Positions 63,396-64,000 of a stretch of DNA of 64,000 nucleotides are shown in pieces; within the stretch, counting starts at the first letter, position 1; every line of letters starts with the position of its first letter. This DNA comes from Calliopsis andreniformis. Taxonomy: Eukaryota; Arthropoda; Insecta; Hymenoptera; Andrenidae. The notes beneath the pieces are model-generated. The model had not been told where the DNA came from. It saw only the letters and a list, made by a program, of their open reading frames with translations, and made no database searches. The DNA is taken from the NCBI RefSeq assembly GCF_051401765.1, contig NW_027480532.1, forward strand, positions 310,001 to 374,000, given 5' to 3'. The position numbers were made by a program, and so were the translations under genes.

Positions 63396-64000
63396 AATCT
63401 TCAATCGTCAATTCTCAATACTCAATCTTCAATCCTCCATTCTCAATCCTCAATCCTCAATCCTCAATCCTCAATCCTCAATCCTCCATTGTCAATCGTC
63501 AGGCTTCAATCCTGAATACCCAATCCTCAGTCTTCAATCTTCAATCCTCAGTCCTCAATTCTCAATCCTCAATCCTCAGTCCTCAGACCTCAAACCTCAA
63601 TCCGCAACCCTCAGCCCTCATCCTCATTCCTCAATCCTCAATCGTCAATCCTCAATCCTCAATCCTCAACCCTCAATCCTCAATGTTCAATCCTCAATAC
63701 CGAACACTCAGTCTTCAATCCTCAATCCTCAATCCTCAATCTTCAATCCTCAATACTCAATCTTCAATCCTCCGTCCTCAATCCTCAGCCCTCAATCCTC
63801 AATCCTCAATCGTCAGGCTTCAATCCTCAATACTCAATCTTCAATCCTCAATCCTGAATCCTCATTCCTCAATCCACATTCTACAATCCTCAATACCCAA
63901 TCCTCAATCTTCAATCCTCAATCCTCAATCCTCAATTCTCAATCCTCAATCCTCAGTCCTAAGCCCTCAAATCTCAATCCTCAACCCGCAGCCCTCATCC
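63396..64000 (+). repeat. Third copy of the 5.2-5.8 / 12.6-13.2 kb segment, cut by the window
   Basis: Follows 5221-5825 at +58,175 bp and 12626-13230 at +50,770 bp (for example the AATACCGAACACTCAG run at 63.70, 5.52 and 12.93 kb). Private bases are mixed: a consensus run near 63.46 kb agrees with the 12.7-kb copy, while CAATTCTC near 63.56 kb agrees with the 5.37-kb copy. It runs off the right end. Confidence 0.84.

Larger units (their letters stand above)
1..64000 (+). repeat. Degenerate 7-bp satellite array, consensus TCAATCC
   Basis: Tandem heptamers fill the whole window, about 9,100 units. The + strand consensus TCAATCC contains no G; the - strand is GGATTGA. Most variation falls at the last three bases (TCAATCT, TCAATAC, TCAATCG), the fourth base (TCAGTCC) and the fifth (TCAACCC). 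Phase is kept even through the most diverged stretches; the slips I found come from rare six-base units. No start or end of the array is seen. Such arrays are typical of eukaryotic heterochromatin, where unequal exchange and gene conversion spread variants; that placement is inferred. No open frame is called as a gene: the heptamer is stop-free on the + strand and gives the same rotated heptapeptide in all three frames, while the - strand meets TGA about every 21 bases in each frame. Confidence 0.98.

Noticed and set aside
1..64000. Telomeric repeat
   Set aside because: The unit has the same length as the plant-type TTTAGGG telomere repeat, but GGATTGA in any rotation differs at several positions, and the array is degenerate with higher-order structure, unlike terminal telomere DNA.
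1..64000. CRISPR array
   Set aside because: There are no 23-45 bp repeats alternating with unique spacers; the periodicity is 7 bp throughout and no cas-like gene is present.
1..64000. tRNA, rRNA, promoters, origins or protein-binding operators
   Set aside because: No stretch departs from the heptamer frame long enough to hold an RNA gene, and any short motif match in such low-complexity sequence has no support.

Overview
All 64,000 bases are one uninterrupted tandem array of a degenerate 7-bp unit, consensus TCAATCC on the + strand (GGATTGA on the - strand). I find no unique sequence, gene, RNA gene, mobile element or array edge: both window ends lie inside the array. An array this long and purely heptameric, with layered higher-order duplications, suggests a eukaryotic satellite block (constitutive heterochromatin, for example pericentromeric or subtelomeric). 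That is an inference, and nothing here identifies the species.

Three scales of order are visible. (1) The 7-bp unit, with frequent variants (TCAATCT, TCAATAC, TCAGTCC, TCAACCC, TCAATCG) and rare six-base units (TCATCC, TCGTCC, GCATCC, CATTCA) that shift the heptamer phase by one. (2) Diverged but in-phase islands carrying TAGAATAT, in four families: A (19 copies plus one cut by the left window edge), B (28), C (9) and D (5). A, C and D align unit for unit over 16 heptamers. B is shorter and usually carries a small palindrome with a GAATTC site. Spacings between islands recur exactly, such as A to B at 511 bp in eight complete copies. (3) Kilobase duplicons repeated at fixed offsets.

Layout by duplicon. 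1-16 kb: 1-1388 recurs at 6042 and 13447, and 3833-7081 recurs at 11238-14486. 16-28 kb: B/C-rich, with 18.49-20.21 kb repeated at 26.06-27.78 kb and a locally amplified cluster at 20.0-21.9 kb. 26-48 kb: nested duplications with offsets of 5,104, 10,436 and 11,015/11,016 bp, including a near-identical 8.49-kb pair (28.46-36.95 and 39.48-47.96 kb). 48-64 kb: a more mosaic part with blocks in permuted order (52-54 versus 59.3-61.3 kb) and a return, from about 61.6 kb, to sequence otherwise seen at 10-12 kb.

Long + strand open frames exist (up to 981 codons at 26084-29029), but they follow from the repeat. The heptamer has no + strand stop and 7 is not a multiple of 3, so all three frames read the same seven residues (L-N-P-Q-S-S-I) in rotation. 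I call no CDS. All comparisons were made by eye with diagnostic variants, so duplicon edges are approximate to a few heptamers and no percent identities are given.
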